Of a stretch of 8,847 nucleotides of DNA, positions 5,968 to 8,847 are shown one piece after another (the stretch's first letter is position 1; each line of letters opens with the position of its first letter). The translations under genes were made by a program, and so were the position numbers. The stretch spans positions 1-8,847 of the forward strand of contig CACZOV010000073.1 in the NCBI GenBank assembly GCA_902782915.1, in the 5' to 3' direction. Origin of the DNA: an uncultured Erysipelotrichaceae bacterium (GTDB lineage: Bacteria; Bacillota_I; Bacilli_A; RF39; UBA660). A model generated the notes under the pieces. It did no database searches. It was given only the letters and a program-made list of their open reading frames with translations, and was not told where the DNA came from.

Positions 5968-6001
5968 ACTATACTTTATCATAACATTTGACAAATGTCA
6001 A
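5968..6001 (-). promoter_or_regulatory. Promoter region of the non-coding RNA unit
   Basis: Several promoter readings overlap on the minus strand. TTGACA (5996-6001) is 17 bases from TAAAGT (5973-5978). An extended -10 TGTTATGAT spans 5978-5986. TTGTCA (5989-5994) is 15 bases from TATAGT (5968-5973). The first two place the start near 5966-5971. Which one is used cannot be told, but the region is rich in sigma-A-like elements and lies only 18 bases or more past the U32 stop. Confidence 0.5.
5984..5998. promoter_or_regulatory. 15-bp perfect palindrome overlapping the -35: possible operator
   Basis: ACATTTG-A-CAAATGT is a perfect 7-1-7 palindrome covering part of the TTGACA -35 and the spacer of the RNA promoter. 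Its size and place fit a dimeric repressor site. It could also form a hairpin at the end of the U32 transcript, but no T run follows. No regulator is encoded in the window. Confidence 0.4.
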
Positions 6002-6018
6002 CATCTTTTTTAATTTTT

Positions 6019-8109
6019 TTAAATTATTTCTTCTCTTAAAACATTTATACCAAGATCAAAGTAATATTCATCACTTTTTTCTCTTTTAGTTTCTTTATAG
6101 TCATATATATAAACTAAATTATCTTTTTTTAAAACTAAATATTTGTTTTTAAAACGATCAACTAAATATTTTACATTTCCATATTGAAATAGATCAAGTT
6201 TTAATACCATAACTTCTATTCTACATCTTGTAATTAATTCTAAATTGGGCTTTTTTTGATATCTTTTAAGATAGTTTTCTATTAAATCTTTAATATCCAG
6301 ATCACTTAATTCAAGTGATAAAGTTACTCTTTTTACACCTAGAAAATGAAGAAGTGCAACTGTATAAGAATTTGTTACATTAAAAGAATAATCACTTATA
6401 ACATTTGAAAATTTTACTAAACTACCTATCTCTCCTACTAAATACTCTTTTTCTTTAGAATATTTTTGATAATTATTTACAATTTTAGGTATCTTTAAAA
6501 TAGTTAAACCTGAACAAGTATATTTATAATCTTTTAAAAAAGCATGTTTATTTTCTTTAGGATAATCTTTAAGAGATATATTGTAGTCATTTTCTTTAAA
6601 GTTTTTATTAAAATTATTAATTCTTTCAGTATCAAGTTTAGATAAACAAGCTCTTCTTAAAGAATTTATTTCACTTATAGGAATAAATAAACATTCATCT
6701 ATTTCTATTTCTAAATTTTCTATTTCATAAATTGTGTTATTAATCTTTCTTATTTTTTCTTCTATTTCATCTCTCCCAGTTGATTTCTTAATAGCAGGAC
6801 TTGGAATAATTCCTTTAATAGTTACTATATTTTTATGATCAGAAAAAGACATTTCAATAGGTTTATTTGCTTTTATTTTAACTGAAACATCAATTGGTAC
6901 TTTTCGAGTATTTTTCTGTATTTTTTCACTTATTTCTTTTTCTATTTTAGAAGAATAAGTTCTCATTACTTTACTATTCAAAGGAATATTTTTATTTACT
7001 TTTAAAGTTATTAAGTCATTTTTATGACCTTCTTTAATTAATTGATTATTCTTTTTAAATTCATTTAAAATTAAACCATACTCAAAGTTTTTATTAATAA
7101 TTCTTAATCCATCTAAAATAGATACATCATCAACTAATTTTATAGTAATATAATTATTTTTATAATCTATAACATTTCCAATATGAATTCCAATGTGATT
7201 AGGAGAATTTGGATTAGATAAAGATGAATCATTAAATATAAATCCCTTTGTATAATTTCTGGTAAAAATATTTTGAAGATTATAAAAGTCTTCTTGATTA
7301 ATAACAATTTCTCCAGTTTTTAAATAATTATCTCTTGTTTCTTTATACATTTTAGTTGTTGTATAAACATAACTTGGACTTTTCATTCTTCCTTCTATTT
7401 TAAAACTATCTATACCAAGATCAATTAATTCTTTCAAATTTTCTAAAGTCATTAAATCTTTCATACTTAAAGGATAACCTTGCATTAATTCATGTCCTTT
7501 TTCATCTTCAAGTGTATACGGAAGTCTACAACAGCCTGAACAAGTTCCACGATTACCACTACGATTTCCTATACTTCTTGCAAATAAGCACATTCCTGAA
7601 TATGATGCACATAAAGCACCATGAACAAAAACTTCTATTTCTAAAGACGTTTTCTCTTTTATTTCTTTTATAATAGAAATAGGTGTTTCACGAGCTAAAA
7701 CAATTCTTTTTAAACCAAGCCTTTCAGCCATCATTGCACCTTCTAAATTGTGAATATTCATCTGAGTTGATCCATGAAGTTCTAAATTAGGGAATTTTTT
7801 ATGAACTAAATCAATCATACCTAAATCTTGCATAATCAAAGCATCTACATTATTTTTATGTAAAAATCTTACAAACTCTAAAAACTTATCTACTTCTTTT
7901 TCATATATTAAAATATTACAAGTTACATAAACCTTTATTCCGTATTTATGGGCATAATTAATAATATATACTAATTCATCTTCATTAAAATTATTAGAGA
8001 ATGCTCTTGCTCCAAACATTTTCCCAGCCAAATAAACAGCATCCGATCCAGCACAACATGCTGCATAAAAAGATTCCATATTCCCACAAGGAGATAATAT
8101 TTCAGGCAT
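6019..8109 (-). CDS. U32-family protein with DUF3656, RlhA/YdcP-like RNA hydroxylase
   Basis: This 696-residue protein begins MPEILSPCGNMESFYAA and has the U32 signatures in order: AGSDAVYLAGK (20-30), ALIMQDLGM (90-98), ELHGSTQMNIHN (110-121), FVHGALCASYSGMC (161-174), GNRSGNRGTC (181-190), CCRLPY (193-198) and FKIEGRMKSPSYVY (236-249). The four conserved cysteines are spaced C-x6-C-x15-C-x3-C (167, 174, 190, 194). In E. coli the relatives RlhA and TrhP hydroxylate 23S rRNA C2501 and tRNA U34, depend on iron-sulfur supply and use prephenate; the old label 'collagenase-like protease' is weak. A DUF3656-like middle region (about 370-490) and a second, degenerate U32-like part (about 530-670) place it nearer RlhA (653 residues) than TrhP. 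An extra Cys193 adjoins the fourth ligand. The start is supported by AAGGAAG about eight bases upstream and a good promoter. Family is certain; the exact RNA target is inferred. Confidence 0.9.
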   Translation of the reverse strand: MPEILSPCGNMESFYAACCAGSDAVYLAGKMFGARAFSNNFNEDELVYIINYAHKYGIKVYVTCNILIYEKEVDKFLEFVRFLHKNNVDALIMQDLGMIDLVHKKFPNLELHGSTQMNIHNLEGAMMAERLGLKRIVLARETPISIIKEIKEKTSLEIEVFVHGALCASYSGMCLFARSIGNRSGNRGTCSGCCRLPYTLEDEKGHELMQGYPLSMKDLMTLENLKELIDLGIDSFKIEGRMKSPSYVYTTTKMYKETRDNYLKTGEIVINQEDFYNLQNIFTRNYTKGFIFNDSSLSNPNSPNHIGIHIGNVIDYKNNYITIKLVDDVSILDGLRIINKNFEYGLILNEFKKNNQLIKEGHKNDLITLKVNKNIPLNSKVMRTYSSKIEKEISEKIQKNTRKVPIDVSVKIKANKPIEMSFSDHKNIVTIKGIIPSPAIKKSTGRDEIEEKIRKINNTIYEIENLEIEIDECLFIPISEINSLRRACLSKLDTERINNFNKNFKENDYNISLKDYPKENKHAFLKDYKYTCSGLTILKIPKIVNNYQKYSKEKEYLVGEIGSLVKFSNVISDYSFNVTNSYTVALLHFLGVKRVTLSLELSDLDIKDLIENYLKRYQKKPNLELITRCRIEVMVLKLDLFQYGNVKYLVDRFKNKYLVLKKDNLVYIYDYKETKREKSDEYYFDLGINVLREEII

Positions 8110-8131
8110 TAAATCACTTCCTTAAAAAATA

Positions 8132-8160
8132 ATTTTATCACTTAAGTTATTAACTGTAAA
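8132..8160 (-). promoter_or_regulatory. Promoter of the U32 gene
   Basis: TTTACA (8155-8160) lies exactly 17 bases from TAAAAT (8132-8137), which is preceded by TGA for an extended -10. Transcription would start near 8125, 16 bases before the ATG. The spacer holds the palindrome ACTTAAGT (8140-8147). No terminator for the upstream DUF1848 gene is visible in this 63-bp gap, so readthrough from it is possible. Confidence 0.65.
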
Positions 8161-8172
8161 CCAATAGTTTTC

Positions 8173-8847
8173 CTATTTTCTAATTTTAATGATATCATCA
8201 AATTCTAATTCTCCAATTAATAAACTACTATCTTGATTATGTTTTTTCATATTACTTATTACCTTTCCTTCATCAAAATTAGCATAGCAATATTTACAAA
8301 AATGACTACATGAATTATAAACACCAATATCAACCATTTCTACACAATTACATAATTTTTCTTTTCTAGCATTCCATTTCTTATAGGTTTTACCAGTTAA
8401 ACGAAAAGCAAGTTCATGAGATAGGCAATCACCTTTAATAAATCCATAATTAACTAAATTTTCTTCTTCAAAACAAGTCTGAATAGTCATTTTATTTTCT
8501 TGAGCAATTTTTGAAAAATTAACTCCTATTTTTTCATAATCATCCCTACTAAATTCTTGATACATTAAAACATTTTTATTCTTTAAAACATTTTTTTTAA
8601 GATCTATAAAAGAAATAATAATATGTTTAACATAACCATTTAATAATTTACATAACTTTGTAAAAGCCTTAATATGATATTCAAGAGAATATTTTTGACT
8701 TAAAAAAACGGGATCATATCTAACATATACGTTTTCACATCCTATTATTTTTGATATTTCTTTTACACATTCTATAATTCTATTTTTATCATAAATACCT
8801 GGTTCTATATCTTTTTTATAAGGAGTAATTGTCACATGAAATAAAAC
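8173..8847 (-). CDS. DUF1848 family protein (5' end beyond window)
   Basis: The frame is open from the right edge to TAG at 8173-8175, showing 224 residues. A GTG at 8833-8835 could be mistaken for a start, but the frame continues upstream (VLFH before VTITPYKKDIEP) and the family alignment does too. DUF1848 proteins are usually about 280-320 residues, so roughly the first quarter is missing. Typical features in edge-based numbering are VYVRYDPVF (40-48), EYHIKAF (56-62), HIIISFIDL (75-83), LCNC (165-168), DIGVYNSC (173-180) and a C-x3-C-x2-C cluster ending in YCYAN (cysteines 180, 184, 187), then SSLLIGEL near the end. The cysteine set suggests an iron-sulfur or other metal centre; its spacing equals that of radical SAM enzymes, though it sits near the C-terminus. 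The biochemical role is unknown to me. It lies 63 bp before the U32 gene, which has its own promoter. Confidence 0.85.
   Translation of the reverse strand, partial: VLFHVTITPYKKDIEPGIYDKNRIIECVKEISKIIGCENVYVRYDPVFLSQKYSLEYHIKAFTKLCKLLNGYVKHIIISFIDLKKNVLKNKNVLMYQEFSRDDYEKIGVNFSKIAQENKMTIQTCFEEENLVNYGFIKGDCLSHELAFRLTGKTYKKWNARKEKLCNCVEMVDIGVYNSCSHFCKYCYANFDEGKVISNMKKHNQDSSLLIGELEFDDIIKIRK

Larger units (their letters stand above)
5499..5971 (-). ncRNA. Candidate structured non-coding RNA, about 470 nt, family not recognised
   Basis: The 556-bp gap has no credible reading frame but is bounded by a promoter-like region (5968-6001) and an intrinsic terminator (5499-5529) on the minus strand. The core at 5601-5720 has 44 G+C in 120 bases by hand count (about 37%), against 9 in 60 at 5821-5880. 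In AT-rich genomes such GC islands between genes often mark structured RNA. Perfect hairpins include 5554-5566/5574-5586 (13 bp), CATAAATT/AATTTATG at 5822-5845 (8 bp), TATTAC/GTAATA around 5739-5754 (6 bp) and TTATAG/CTATAA around 5678-5695 (6 bp). AGTAAG/CTTACT (5926-5931/5957-5962) could pair near the 5' end. I see none of the diagnostic sequences of tmRNA, RNase P RNA, SRP RNA, T-box or common riboswitches. It could be a large ornate RNA such as a ROOL-type family, a new family, or a structured 3' region of the U32 mRNA. Strand follows from the terminator polarity. Confidence 0.5.

Noticed and set aside
5499..5971. tmRNA, RNase P RNA, SRP RNA, T-box or common riboswitch in the gap
   Set aside because: I looked for the tmRNA acceptor ends and tag frame, the RNase P GAGGAAAGTCC element, the SRP GGAAGGAAGCA-type loop and the T-box GGGTGGAACCGCG motif on both strands and found none.
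688..8173. Reassigned TGA (Mollicutes-type code), prompted by the absence of TGA stops
   Set aside because: All six tryptophans visible are TGG and no frame needs TGA readthrough. Six TAA/TAG stops are expected in AT-rich DNA.
8163..8177. AATAG/CTATT hairpin at the DUF1848 stop as a terminator
   Set aside because: It has only five pairs, overlaps the stop codon, and has no T run after it on the minus strand.
8833..8835. GTG as the start of the DUF1848 gene
   Set aside because: The frame stays open to the window edge, no ribosome binding site precedes the GTG, and the sequence around it matches an internal part of the family.

Overview
This is a compact, very AT-rich bacterial segment in which every gene I can support lies on the minus strand. 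The low GC, strong AGGAGG-type ribosome binding sites, frequent TGn-extended -10 promoters and the protein families present (U32/DUF3656 hydroxylase, DUF1848, membrane-anchored NodB deacetylase with DUF5011-like repeats) suggest a low-GC Gram-positive anaerobe, perhaps an uncultured gut Bacilli/Erysipelotrichia-type organism. That placement is inference; no 16S or marker gene is present. All six visible tryptophans are TGG and no frame needs TGA readthrough, so the standard bacterial code applies. None of the six visible stops is TGA.

Layout in transcription order (right to left). The right edge carries the 3' part of a DUF1848 gene (8173-8847) whose true start lies outside the window. Next is a U32-family gene of the RlhA/YdcP type (6019-8109). 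A 556-bp gap without a gene follows. It looks like an independent non-coding RNA unit: a promoter near 5968-6001, a chain of hairpins with a GC-enriched core, and an intrinsic terminator at 5499-5529. Then come a small unrecognised basic protein (4968-5444) and a membrane-anchored PgdA-like polysaccharide deacetylase (3442-4899), each with its own promoter. The deacetylase unit is closed by a strong terminator at 3341-3378.

The left part holds a two-gene operon: an AMP-forming acyl-CoA synthetase/ligase (1549-3288) followed by a stand-alone E2/CAT-fold acyltransferase-like protein (688-1536). The ribosome binding site of the second gene overlaps the stop codon of the first. After that comes a family 2 glycosyltransferase of the polyprenyl-phosphate sugar transferase type (1-639), cut by the left edge.

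Functional reading: the deacetylase and probably the glycosyltransferase belong to cell-envelope work. The ligase/acyltransferase pair looks like an acyl activation-and-transfer module whose substrate cannot be read from sequence; the acyltransferase has Glu where the catalytic His of the family should be. The U32 protein is most likely an RNA hydroxylase. The most promising undescribed item is the ~470-nt RNA candidate between the U32 gene and the small basic protein. I did not recognise it as tmRNA, RNase P RNA, SRP RNA, 6S RNA or a standard riboswitch.
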